Below, piece by piece: positions 53,368 to 62,113 of a DNA stretch of 64,000 nucleotides (its first letter is position 1; each line of letters opens with the position of its first letter). The stretch lies in NCBI RefSeq assembly GCF_021228795.1, contig NZ_CP089309.1:5143501-5207500 (forward strand), read 5' to 3'. This DNA is from Thiocapsa bogorovii. GTDB lineage: Bacteria; Pseudomonadota; Gammaproteobacteria; Chromatiales; Chromatiaceae. The translations under genes and the position numbers were made by a program. Below the pieces are notes generated by a model. That model did no database searches, was not told the origin of the DNA, and saw only the letters and a list, made by a program, of their open reading frames with translations.

Positions 53368-54702
53368 GTGACCAGCAAGCTTGAGCGTTTCACACTGATG
53401 GCGCGCGCGGAACCGCACACGCGGTTCACGTCCCTGATGGGCATGTTGTTTGACCCGGAGGGGTTGCGCGAAAGCTTCGAGCGCCAGGACGGACGCAAGG
53501 CGCCCGGAGTCGACGGGGTTAGGAAGGACGACTATGCAGTGGGTCTGGACGCGCGTCTGGAGGATCTGTCGGCACGGATTCGCCGTCTGGGGTACCGGCC
53601 GTTGCCGGTGCGGCGCACCTACATCCCGAAAGGGGACGGCCGTTATCGGCCGTTGGGGGTGCCGAGCTTCGAGGACCGCCTGGTCCAAGATCGCCTCGGC
53701 CGCATCCTTCAGGCCATTTGGGAGCCGGAGTTTCGGGACTGCTCGTTCGGGTTTCGGCCGGGTCGCAGCGCGCACGATGCGCTGCGCCGGGTGGCCGAGG
53801 TCATCACCAACGGGCGCACGCAGTGGGTGGTGGAGGCGGACATCAAAGGCTTCTTTGATCATCTGTCACACTCCCACCTCATGGACTTCCTGGAGCACCG
53901 CATCGGCGATCCCAATCTGTTGCGGATCGTGCGGCGGTTCCTGAAGGCCGGCATCATGGAGGACGGCGCGTTCACGGCCAGTGAAGAGGGCGCCCCACAA
54001 GGGGGTCTGGTCTCGCCCGTGCTGAGCAATATCTACCTGCACTACGTCCTCGACCTTTGGTTCGAGAAACGCTTTGCGGGGACCTGCACGGGACGGGCGT
54101 ACCTGATTCGCTATGCCGACGACTATGTGGCCTGCTTCGAGCACGAAGGCGATGCACGGGCCTTTCTCACCGAGATGACCGCACGGCTGGCGCAGTTCGA
54201 CCTGGAGGTCGAGCCGAGCAAAACGGCGCTGCTGCGTTTCGGCAGCGACCAGCTGGGTCGGACGCGGGCGGAGACGCCCGGACCGCGTACCTTCAGCTTC
54301 CTCGGCTTCACTCACTGTGTCGGGAAGAGCCGGCGGGGGCGCTTTGTTGTCGGGCGTAAGAGCGACGGCAAGCGGGTCGGCAAGAAGCTCAAGCTCCTGA
54401 GCGAGCGTCTGCGGGGGTTGCGGGCGCGAGGCGGGCGGGCGATGGTGGCGTACCTGATCCGGCATCTGCGCGGACACATCCAGTATTACGGTGTGAGCGG
54501 CAATAGCCGGGGCGTATCGGGTTACCTTTACGCCGCAACGGGCCTGTTGTTCAAATGGCTCAACCGGCGCAGCCAACGTCGCTCGTTGACCTGGAAGCGC
54601 TTCTACGCGGTCATCAAGCCCATGCTCCCGACGGCGCGGATCATTCACGACCTCTACCCCGTTCCTTGGTGGAAGACTCAAGCTGGGAGCCGGATGGTGT
54701 AA
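53368..54702 (+). CDS. ltrA: Group II intron reverse transcriptase/maturase
   Basis: A 444-residue intron-encoded protein. Reverse transcriptase blocks 0-7 are present (TSKLERF, RKAPGVDGV, VRRTYIPKGDGRYRPLGVPS, FRDCSFGFRPGRSAHDAL, APQGGLVSPVLSNIYL, catalytic YADDYV) followed by the maturase X domain (RGLRARGGRAMVAYLIRHLR, LFKWLNRRSQRRSLTW). No HNH endonuclease domain is attached, so mobility would be endonuclease-independent or use other nicks. The GTG at 53368 has GAGAGG 9 nt upstream and gives the canonical MTSKLER start. The stop codon overlaps domain V of the intron RNA. Confidence 0.95.
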   Translation: MTSKLERFTLMARAEPHTRFTSLMGMLFDPEGLRESFERQDGRKAPGVDGVRKDDYAVGLDARLEDLSARIRRLGYRPLPVRRTYIPKGDGRYRPLGVPSFEDRLVQDRLGRILQAIWEPEFRDCSFGFRPGRSAHDALRRVAEVITNGRTQWVVEADIKGFFDHLSHSHLMDFLEHRIGDPNLLRIVRRFLKAGIMEDGAFTASEEGAPQGGLVSPVLSNIYLHYVLDLWFEKRFAGTCTGRAYLIRYADDYVACFEHEGDARAFLTEMTARLAQFDLEVEPSKTALLRFGSDQLGRTRAETPGPRTFSFLGFTHCVGKSRRGRFVVGRKSDGKRVGKKLKLLSERLRGLRARGGRAMVAYLIRHLRGHIQYYGVSGNSRGVSGYLYAATGLLFKWLNRRSQRRSLTWKRFYAVIKPMLPTARIIHDLYPVPWWKTQAGSRMV

Positions 54703-54845
54703 CACTCCAAGTCCGGTTCTGCGAGGAGCCGGGAACAAACCGTCGTATGGCCGAGATCATGTGGCACCGCCGGGAAACCAGGCGGCAAACAGAGAACACA
54801 AACATCAGCCTAACCGACGGTGAGGACCCGGCTTACTCTCCGACC
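54686..54845 (+). ncRNA. Group II intron catalytic domain V and extended domain VI
   Basis: Domain V is the 35-nt hairpin GGGAGCCGGA...GTCCGGTTCT at 54686-54720 with the conserved AGC triad opposite the terminal stem. Domain VI then has stem arms about 94 nt apart, a longer loop than usual, so domain VI carries an insertion of unknown role. Confidence 0.7.
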
Positions 54846-54892
54846 ACGAATACAGCAAACAATACCGACGCTTCGGCTCGACATCACGGCGC

Positions 54893-56155
54893 ATGCTAGC
54901 CAACTCCCACCGACCCATTCCGGCGGTAGTCCAGCAACACGCCGAGGAAGCGGCATTGCTTCGCCACACCCGTTCGGTTCTGGTCGACGCGCCGCACGTC
55001 AAGCTGCATCACCTGGCGCGCCTGGATGAGCGGATCGCCGCACATTTGGACGGACTGGCGGTGGCTGGTGAGTACGGCTCCGGGCTATGCGAAGGGGCTT
55101 TGGAGAGCCCCGGGACCGGCGAAGTGTTCGCTACCGCCGTGGGAGCGATCGAGGCCAAGGATCAAGGACGCTTGGAGAAGCTCTACGCGATCGCGAAGAC
55201 TATCCCGGAGGCGAGACGCGGGCTGATCTCCGCCTTTGGGTGGGTGTCGGCTCAACATCTCGAAGGCATCGTCTCGGGCTTGCTGGGCTCGGCCGACGCC
55301 TTTAGGCGACTGGTCGGCATTGCCGCCTGCACGATGCACGGGGTTGACTCAGGCGCGGGGCTTGCCAAGGCGATCTCCGATCCCGAGCCGGCCTTGCGTG
55401 CTCGCGCCCTGCGTGCCGCCGGGGAGTCGGGCCGGCGGGATCTGCTACGGGCCTGCGTCGCGGCCCTGAAAGACGAGAATGACGAAGCGCGTATCTGGGC
55501 CGCCTGGTCCGCCGTGCTCTTGGGCCGAGACGAGCAGGGCGTAAAAGCGTTGGCAGGCATCGCGCTGTCGCCGAGTCCGTTTCGCGAGCCGGCGCTGAGA
55601 TTACTGCTGAAGGTCGTGGACCAAGCCGACGCGAAAGAGCTGCTTAGGCGGTTGGCCAGCGACCCCGCTGACCGGCGACTCCTGATCCTCGGTTCCGGAT
55701 TCGCCGGCGACCCGGCATACCTGCCCTGGCTCATCCAGCAGATGGATGACCCAAAGCTTTCACGCTCGGCGGGCGAGGCATTCGCCCTCGTCACCGGCCT
55801 CGATCTCTCCTTCCTCGATCTCGACCGGACCCCTCCGGAAGACCTCGAGTCCGGCCCGAGCGAAAACCCCGAGGACGATGACGTCGCGATGGACCCCGAT
55901 GAGAGCCTTCCATGGCCGGACCCGGCAAAGCTCCAGCAGTGGTGGGTCGCAAACAGCGTCCGCTTCCGTCCTGGTGCACGTTACTTCATGGGCGCACCCG
56001 TCAGCCGCGAGCATTGCACCGAGGTCCTCCGAAACGGTTTCCAGCGGCAGAGAGCCGCGGCGACAGAATACCTCTGCCTGCTCAACCCGGGATCGACGTT
56101 GTTCCCCATTCGCGCCCCCGCGTGGCGGCAAAAGCGCTGGCTTGAGTCCGTCTAG
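54893..56155 (+). CDS. TIGR02270-family HEAT-repeat protein of T6SS loci
   Basis: A 420-residue protein of the TIGR02270 family, which is found near T6SS genes. The middle part consists of HEAT-like helical repeats (AFRRLVGIAACTMHGVDSGA, LRARALRAAGESGRRDLLRA, EARIWAAWSAVLLGR, FREPALRLLLKVVDQADAKE). The C-terminal LQQWWVANSVRFRPGARYFMG is characteristic. Function is unknown; scaffold or effector-related adaptor are possible. It starts about 48 bp after the intron, so its native upstream region was probably altered by insertion. Confidence 0.82.
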   Translation: MLANSHRPIPAVVQQHAEEAALLRHTRSVLVDAPHVKLHHLARLDERIAAHLDGLAVAGEYGSGLCEGALESPGTGEVFATAVGAIEAKDQGRLEKLYAIAKTIPEARRGLISAFGWVSAQHLEGIVSGLLGSADAFRRLVGIAACTMHGVDSGAGLAKAISDPEPALRARALRAAGESGRRDLLRACVAALKDENDEARIWAAWSAVLLGRDEQGVKALAGIALSPSPFREPALRLLLKVVDQADAKELLRRLASDPADRRLLILGSGFAGDPAYLPWLIQQMDDPKLSRSAGEAFALVTGLDLSFLDLDRTPPEDLESGPSENPEDDDVAMDPDESLPWPDPAKLQQWWVANSVRFRPGARYFMGAPVSREHCTEVLRNGFQRQRAAATEYLCLLNPGSTLFPIRAPAWRQKRWLESV

Positions 56156-56428
56156 CATGGCCTCTGGGCTCTGCAGCAGAGCAGGGGTCACGCTTTCGAC
56201 TGTTCGGGACCTCGGTTCCAGCTAAATGTTGACCGTATGCGCTGACTGGCCTTATGTGCTGGTGCTACGTGCCTCTCGCACCGTCGGCCCACTGTGTGAG
56301 TTGCGCCAACACGCCGAATGGCCAATTGTGCCAGGCAGGAAATCCAGGCGCCGTCTTGATTGCCAATTTATGCAGAAAATTCAATTTTCTAGCATCTCTG
56401 AATCAATTTGACAACGAGTGGTGTTTAG

Positions 56429-57169
56429 ATGCCAATTAATCAGAGCGTATACATCAAGAAGTCCGTGGGTTACGGGGGCGTAAATCAATTTCAGGATGCA
56501 AAAGTCGTTCAGGCTCAGCTCAATGCTCAGCTACCTGCAGTTCACACGAGACTCGCCGTCGATGGCAGGTGCGGGCCGGTAACCATTGCGACCATTCGTA
56601 GCTTCCAGAAGTTGGTTGTTGGCCTGAGGAACCCGGATGGACGGGTGGATCCAAATGGCAAGACCCTGATCGCGATGAACAGTCCGGGGTCGGAGGCAAA
56701 ATGGCGGCAGATCTTGGCCGTTGATCGAGCAAAGTGGGGGGGCGATAGCGCCCGCTGGAGTCAGGAGAAGAAGCTAGCGAGCATGAACCCCGGATTTCGC
56801 GTTAAGGTCATGGCTGTACTCGGTGCATTGAGCAAGCGGGGCTTTGAACCGAAAGTGTTCTATGGGTGGCGATCGGTGGAGGTGCAGCTGGAACTGGTGA
56901 AAAAGGGTAGGAGCAAGGTCAAGTTCAGTTTCCACAACGCCCAGAAGCCCAACGGTATACCGAACTCCTATGCGGCGGACATTATCGATCGTCGGTGGGC
57001 ATGGACCGCAGCGGCCGAACAGAATGGCTTTTGGGATGCGCTTGGGGCAGAGGCCAAAGAACGGGGACTTGTGTGGGGCGGTGACTGGACGTCCTTCAAA
57101 GATGTGGCGCATATCCAGGGACGGCGGAACAGCGAGCTTGTGACAGTAAAACGTGAGAGCGGCTTATGA
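56429..57169 (+). CDS. Peptidoglycan-binding, M15-type endopeptidase (probable T6SS effector)
   Basis: A 246-residue protein without a signal peptide. Residues 10-85 form a PG-binding_1-like domain (VVQAQLNAQL, VDGRCGPVTIATIRSFQKLV). Residues 120-240 are an M15/VanY-like zinc peptidase: GWRSVEVQLELVKKG, FSFHNAQ (His169), YAADIID (Asp184) and DVAHIQ (His228), with LVWGGDW typical of phage-type L-Ala-D-Glu or D,D-peptidases. Absence of an export signal together with a murein target fits T6SS delivery to the periplasm of a rival. It overlaps by 4 bp with a gene for a secreted partner. Confidence 0.82.
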   Translation: MPINQSVYIKKSVGYGGVNQFQDAKVVQAQLNAQLPAVHTRLAVDGRCGPVTIATIRSFQKLVVGLRNPDGRVDPNGKTLIAMNSPGSEAKWRQILAVDRAKWGGDSARWSQEKKLASMNPGFRVKVMAVLGALSKRGFEPKVFYGWRSVEVQLELVKKGRSKVKFSFHNAQKPNGIPNSYAADIIDRRWAWTAAAEQNGFWDALGAEAKERGLVWGGDWTSFKDVAHIQGRRNSELVTVKRESGL

Positions 57170-57978
57170 GACATCCGCTGATTGCACTGTTTATGTTGGG
57201 AGCCGCGATTACGGCAGGGGTGGGGCGACCAGCAGTTGCCGATTCCCCGGCTACGTGGTTGACCATCTTGGCTACACAGGAGAGTCTGCGAGACGCGCTC
57301 GCCAACGCCCATCAGCTGCAAGATGGAGGTAGGGGCCTACTGATCGTTGACACGGACGATTGTCGCAATCTGCGAAAAGGTCTGTTCGTCGTCGCCGGAT
57401 TGTTCGCCGAACGGGCGCCGGCAGAATACGCGGTTGCCGAGTGGCGCGAGCGCGGCGTCCTAGATGCCTTTGCGCGGCGCTGCGACGTGGTCGCTCCAAG
57501 CCCGACGAGCGTAGGAGTTCCAGCCATTGACCCATCTTTTGCGCGGGGCCCGATCGACGCGGTGAACTGGGGCCTTGAGGACGCGGTGAGCCGTGCCCTT
57601 GCCCTGGACGACGGTTGGATCGCCGTCATCGTGCCACGATTGGAAATAGCTCCGGAAGACATTCGGGAGGGGCTGCGCGTCGGTGTTCGCGTCGACAATC
57701 CTGGTTTGAATCGCGTGCTGGGTCTGTCCAGGGATTGTATCGACCCGCAGTTTGAAATGACGAAAACCCATATCGCGCTTACCTGCGTCGAAGAATCCGC
57801 AGCGACGCATCTGTTGCACAGCACCCGACTGTACGCCCTAGCAAACGGCAGCATTGTCGCCGAAGCGATGCGCTGCACCAATCCGACCATAGAGGGATAT
57901 GGCTGGACCTGCGAGAAGGAGTCAGTTAACGCCGAGGGAGACTTGGAGCTGGAGTCTTTCAGGTTAGCCATCCCGTAG
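57166..57978 (+). CDS. Secreted protein, probable periplasmic immunity factor
   Basis: A 270-residue protein with a clear Sec signal peptide (MRHPLIALFMLGAAITAGVG, cleavage near AVA-DS). No known family. The mature region contains six or more cysteines suited to disulfides in the periplasm (DDCRNLRKG, RRCDVV, RDCIDP, LTCVEE, MRCTNP, WTCEKE). Its start overlaps the stop of the peptidoglycan hydrolase gene (ATGA), so the two are translated together. A periplasmic partner made with a cytoplasmic murein hydrolase fits an immunity role (inference). Confidence 0.68.
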   Translation: MRHPLIALFMLGAAITAGVGRPAVADSPATWLTILATQESLRDALANAHQLQDGGRGLLIVDTDDCRNLRKGLFVVAGLFAERAPAEYAVAEWRERGVLDAFARRCDVVAPSPTSVGVPAIDPSFARGPIDAVNWGLEDAVSRALALDDGWIAVIVPRLEIAPEDIREGLRVGVRVDNPGLNRVLGLSRDCIDPQFEMTKTHIALTCVEESAATHLLHSTRLYALANGSIVAEAMRCTNPTIEGYGWTCEKESVNAEGDLELESFRLAIP

Positions 57979-58419
57979 CTTCGGTGTCATATCTACGAGA
58001 TCGTGTGAAGAGGCAGACCCATCGGCGCATGGCGTTCTCCTTAAGGGCTGGAGTCTGCGCGGGAAGTCGGGGTCACTATGCTGACCCCGATCAATGGCAC
58101 GATTCACTATCACTTCGTTATCGAAAAGCCGGACGCAAACCTATCGGCGGTTATGCGCCGAACCATGGCGCGGTCTCTCCACCGCAATGTCTGTACAGTG
58201 AGTAGGAGATCCTAAATCCCGACTTCTGGCCGGATTATTGATGCGGTTGGTCTGCGGAGTGGTAAGCCTCAGGTCTTATAATCAAGATTGGATGACAATC
58301 GGCACTGGATTGTTTGAGATATTTTTAATCTGGCCAGTGCTCGTTTTGTAAGGATTGCCTGCCTGAGGACTGCGTTCCGACGCGGATGGCGCATGAGTAA
58401 CTGAATCGGTGCGCGCGTT
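57979..58419. other. Intergenic region upstream of the TIR-FHA gene
   Basis: No convincing gene in 441 bp. It holds an inverted GGGGTCA/TGACCCC pair (58069-58088), a perfect TATAAT at 58277-58282 without a good -35, and a hairpin (GCACTGG at 58302-58308, CCAGTGC at 58334-58340) followed by TCGTTTT. The last could be a terminator or a leader structure of the next gene. Confidence 0.5.
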
Positions 58420-59205
58420 ATGACTCAAATCTTCATCAGTCATTCAAGCCTAGACCGCGATTTCGTGGTTGCACGGCTTAAGCCGGCGCTGGAAGCCTGT
58501 GGCTTAGAAACCTGGTGTTCGTCGACGGATCTCAAGATTGCGGCGAATTGGGAGCAGCAGATTCGTGCGGCGTTGGCACGGGCAGACTGGTTTGTTGTCG
58601 TGCTATCGCCCGACTCGCAGCGTTCGGAGTGGGTTCAGGCCGAGACGCATTGGGCCGTGGAGCATCTGACGGGGCGGGTGATTCCAATCATGGCGCGGAG
58701 TTGTAGGCCTGTTGATTTGCACTTGCGACTGGGTACATTACAGTTCGTCGATTTTCGAGCTGATTTCGAGCTGGCAGTTCGCGACTTGTTGGCGTTGATC
58801 CAGGCGGCTGCGCACGGTCATTCGACGGGATGCCTGGGCTTGACCGCGGCGGATGGATCGGAGCCGACGACCCTCGTTGCGCAGACGCGGCACGCATCGC
58901 TCCTGGTCCGAGTTGTCCGCGTTCATGGGGCCGAGTATGAGGAACGCCTGTATGTGCATAACTCGGCGACGATTGGTCGTTCTCCGCAGGCGCATTTGCG
59001 CGTTGACGATGATTGTGTGTCCCGACGCCATGCCCGCTTTGACGCGGTGACGTTCGACGGGAGAGTTTGCCTCACGGTGATGGACCTCGACAGCGCAAAC
59101 GGAACGTTTTTGAACGGCGAACCGGTCCAGGTACCCCGGAGAATTGCGCCGGGAGATATAGTGGCGGTTGGAAGCTGCGAGTTGCATGTCCGGGAGATCG
59201 CTTGA
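58420..59205 (+). CDS. TIR-FHA fusion protein
   Basis: A 261-residue two-domain protein. Residues 1-130 form a bacterial TIR domain: MTQIFISHSSLDRDFVVARL, WEQQIRAALARADWFVVVLSP and SQRSEWVQAE, with Glu75 in the position of the catalytic glutamate of NAD-cleaving TIRs. Residues 160-258 form an FHA domain with intact signatures (ATIGRSPQ, CVSRRHARF, DSANGTFLNGEPV). No membrane segment or signal. The gene stands between a T6SS effector pair and the convergent clpV-tssG-tssF genes. Possible roles are a phosphothreonine-gated NADase, a T6SS-linked defence trigger, or a scaffold. It is separated from its neighbours by its own intergenic region. Confidence 0.88.
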   Translation: MTQIFISHSSLDRDFVVARLKPALEACGLETWCSSTDLKIAANWEQQIRAALARADWFVVVLSPDSQRSEWVQAETHWAVEHLTGRVIPIMARSCRPVDLHLRLGTLQFVDFRADFELAVRDLLALIQAAAHGHSTGCLGLTAADGSEPTTLVAQTRHASLLVRVVRVHGAEYEERLYVHNSATIGRSPQAHLRVDDDCVSRRHARFDAVTFDGRVCLTVMDLDSANGTFLNGEPVQVPRRIAPGDIVAVGSCELHVREIA

Positions 59206-59323
59206 GTAAGCGTGTCGCGAACGTGTCGGCCAATCGATGACGGGGGAACATCATGTCGGGGGCTGGGAACTTGCCGATCATCGAGTCGATTGTTTCGCAA
59301 ACAGACATTGTTGGCGCTCTGAG

Positions 59324-62113
59324 TCAGTCGAAATCTAACTGAAAGCCGTCATCGTTTACCCCGATCTTGACGCCGGCAACCGCCCGACCGTCCATGCTGC
59401 GGATCAGTAGTTCGCGGCTGATCTCCGGTAGCACGGAGTTGGTGAGGATCGCATCCACCACGCGGGCGCCGCTTTCCACCTCGGCACATCGCGTGGCGAT
59501 GAGGGTCACGACCTCGTCGCTGAAGGTCAGCGGGATGCGGTGATTGTCTTCGATGCGTCGCACGACGCGCCCGAGTTGCAGCCGAATGATCGCTGCCAGC
59601 ATCTCGTCGTTGAGCGGATAGTATGGGATAGCGACCAAGCGGCCGAGCAGTGCCGCCGGGAAGGTCTTTAGCAGGGGTTCGCGCAGCGCGGTGGCGATGC
59701 CCTCGGGTTCCGGCATCAGGTCCGGGTCTTGGCACAGACCCATGACCAGATCAGTACCGACGTTGGTTGTGAGCAGGATCAGCGTATTGCGGAAATCGAT
59801 ATGGCGGCCCTCGGCGTCTTCCATCCAGCCCTTGTCGAATACCTGGAAGAAGATCTCGTGCACGTCCGGGTGGGCCTTTTCTACTTCATCGAGCAGGACG
59901 ACGCTGTAGGGCTTGCGCCGCACCGCCTCGGTGAGAATGCCGCCCTCGCCGTAGCCGACGTAGCCGGGTGGCGAGCCCTTGAGCGTGGAGACGCTGTGTG
60001 CCTCCTGGAACTCGCTCATGTTGATGGTGATGATGTTCTGCTCGCCGCCGTAGAGGGCCTCGGCCAGCGCCAGGCCGGTCTCGGTCTTGCCGACGCCGGA
60101 CGGGCCGGCGAGCAGGAATACGCCAATGGGCTTGTTGGGGTTGTCGAGGCGGGCACGAGAGGTCTGGATGCGACGGGCGATCATATCCAGCGCGTGGCGC
60201 TGGCCGATGACCCGCTTGTTCAGCGTCTCGGCCAGTTGCAAGACCGCCTGCACCTCGTTCTTGACCATGCGGCCCACCGGGATGCCGGTCCAATCCGCAA
60301 CTACCGAGGCCACGGCTTGACTGTCGACGCTGGGTAGGATTAACGGGCTTTCACCTTGCAGGCTATGCAGCTTGGTTTGTAGCTCACGCAAGCGCTCCAA
60401 TGTCTCCGCGCGCGCTTCGTCGGACAGCGCCGGCGCTGCGGCCGTTGCCTCATCCGCGGATACCGCGGTCGCCTCCTGAGCTTCTGGGTTTGAGGTGGTG
60501 GCGTCGGTCTCAGATCCTGCGGCTTGCTCCAACGTGATTCCCGTGCCTTCCACCGGTGCGGCTTGGCCTCTCAGCTCGGCCCGCAACGCGAGAATGTCTT
60601 TGACCAACTGATTCTCGTTGTCCCAACGGGCTTCGAGCGTGGTGAGCAGTTCCTGTTCCGCAGCCTGCTTTTCCCGGGCTCTTGCCTCACGCTCGGCGGT
60701 GTCGACACCGACGGCGGTCTCGTGGGCGATGATGTCGAGTTCGGTCTGCAACGCCTCGATGCGGCGCCGACAATCCTCGACCTCACCCGGGACGGCGCTT
60801 TGGCTGATAGCGACCCGCGCACAGGCCGTATCCAGCAGACTGACCGCCTTGTCCGGCAATTGCCGGGCCGGGATATAGCGATGAGAGAGGCGCACGGCGG
60901 ACTCAAGGGCCTCGTCGAGCACTTGCACCCGGTGATGCTGCTCCAAGGTCGATGCGACCCCTCTTGCCATCAAGATGGCCTTGTCTTCGCTCGGTTCGTC
61001 CACCTGGACCACCTGAAAGCGACGGGTGAGGGCGGGGTCTTTCTCGATGTACTTCTTGTACTCGCTCCAGGTGGTTGCGGCCACCGTGCGCAGCGTCCCG
61101 CGAGCCAGGGCGGGCTTGAGTAGATTGGCGGCGTCGCCAGTGCCGGCGCTGCCTCCCGCACCGATCAGCGTGTGTGCCTCGTCGATGAATAGGATGATGG
61201 GCTTGGGCGAGGTCTGCACCTCGTCGATGACCTGACGCAGGCGGTTCTCGAACTCGCCCTTCATGCTCGCGCCGGCCTGGAGCAGGCCCACGTCGAGGGT
61301 GCGCAGCGTGACGTCCGCGAGCGGCGGCGGCACTTCACCGGCGGCGATGCGCAGCGCGAATCCCTCGACGACGGCTGTCTTGCCGACGCCGGCCTCGCCG
61401 GTCAGGATCGGGTTGTTCTGGCGCCGGCGCATCAGGATATCGATGATTTGACGGATCTCCTCGTCGCGGCCGACGATGGGGTCGATCTCACCGTTGCGCG
61501 CGCGCTCGGTGAGATCGATAGAGAACTGCTTCAGTGCCTCCTGCTTGCCCATCTGCGCCGGGGCAATGGCACCGCTGGCTTCACCGGGGGCCGCGCCGCC
61601 CCCGACCCGAAATCCGTCGCTGGTGCCCATGCCGGCCTCGGGTGAGTCGGCGAGGAACTCGGCGAAATCCTCGGTGAGACGCTCGGCGCTGATCTTGTCG
61701 AACTGCGCCGAGATCCCGAGCAGACCGGTGCGCAATCCGCGTGTCTTCAGCATGCCAACCATCAGGTGCCCGGTGCGGACCTGGGTCTCGCCGAACATCA
61801 GCGTGCCGTAGACCCAGCCGCGCTCGACGGTTTCCTCCACGTCCGACGACAGATCGGCGATGGAACGCGACCCGCGCGGCAAGCGATCGAGGGCATCGGT
61901 GAGGTCTTTGGCAAGCCGGGCCGCGTCAAGATCGAATTGACGAATGATCCGATGCAGATCCGAGTCTTGATTCTGCAGGATCTGATGCAGCCAATGCACG
62001 AGCTCGATATAGGGATTACCCCGCATTTTGCAGAAAACGGTCGCGCCTTCGATGGCCTTGTACGCGAGCGGGTTAAGCTTGCCGAAGAGCGCGCTGCGGC
62101 TGATCTCGGTCAT
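59324..62113 (-). CDS. clpV: T6SS sheath-disassembly ATPase ClpV
   Basis: A 929-residue AAA+ ATPase (TssH) that extracts TssC from contracted sheaths. It shows the N-terminal ClpV domain ([20 protein letters not shown]), AAA1 with Walker A GEAGVGKT and Walker [11 protein letters not shown], a coiled middle region of unusual length rich in Glu/Ala, then AAA2 with Walker A GPSGVGKT and [14 protein letters not shown]. The middle domain carries an inserted acidic Ala/Thr/Glu-rich stretch (about residues 515-580). Its ATG overlaps the stop codon of tssG (62110-62113). Confidence 0.96.
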   Translation of the reverse strand: MTEISRSALFGKLNPLAYKAIEGATVFCKMRGNPYIELVHWLHQILQNQDSDLHRIIRQFDLDAARLAKDLTDALDRLPRGSRSIADLSSDVEETVERGWVYGTLMFGETQVRTGHLMVGMLKTRGLRTGLLGISAQFDKISAERLTEDFAEFLADSPEAGMGTSDGFRVGGGAAPGEASGAIAPAQMGKQEALKQFSIDLTERARNGEIDPIVGRDEEIRQIIDILMRRRQNNPILTGEAGVGKTAVVEGFALRIAAGEVPPPLADVTLRTLDVGLLQAGASMKGEFENRLRQVIDEVQTSPKPIILFIDEAHTLIGAGGSAGTGDAANLLKPALARGTLRTVAATTWSEYKKYIEKDPALTRRFQVVQVDEPSEDKAILMARGVASTLEQHHRVQVLDEALESAVRLSHRYIPARQLPDKAVSLLDTACARVAISQSAVPGEVEDCRRRIEALQTELDIIAHETAVGVDTAEREARAREKQAAEQELLTTLEARWDNENQLVKDILALRAELRGQAAPVEGTGITLEQAAGSETDATTSNPEAQEATAVSADEATAAAPALSDEARAETLERLRELQTKLHSLQGESPLILPSVDSQAVASVVADWTGIPVGRMVKNEVQAVLQLAETLNKRVIGQRHALDMIARRIQTSRARLDNPNKPIGVFLLAGPSGVGKTETGLALAEALYGGEQNIITINMSEFQEAHSVSTLKGSPPGYVGYGEGGILTEAVRRKPYSVVLLDEVEKAHPDVHEIFFQVFDKGWMEDAEGRHIDFRNTLILLTTNVGTDLVMGLCQDPDLMPEPEGIATALREPLLKTFPAALLGRLVAIPYYPLNDEMLAAIIRLQLGRVVRRIEDNHRIPLTFSDEVVTLIATRCAEVESGARVVDAILTNSVLPEISRELLIRSMDGRAVAGVKIGVNDDGFQLDFD

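Larger units (their letters stand above)
52855..54845 (+). mobile_element. Group II intron with reverse transcriptase
   Basis: The 5' end matches the GUGYG consensus (GTGCG at 52855-52859), followed by about 500 nt of highly structured, ORF-free RNA typical of domain I-III. An intron-encoded protein lies in domain IV. Domain V (54686-54720) and domain VI arms (GAGGAGCCGGG at 54723-54733 with CCCGG and CTTACTCTC at 54827-54840) follow. The unpaired A in CTTACTCTC is the candidate branch point. The 3' boundary is estimated to within a few bases. It is inserted between the antitoxin gene and a TIGR02270 gene and seems intact. Confidence 0.85.

Noticed and set aside
52855-54845. Retron or diversity-generating retroelement
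   Set aside because: The reverse transcriptase has maturase domain X and lies within a structured RNA with domain V and VI, which defines a group II intron; no template/variable repeat was seen.
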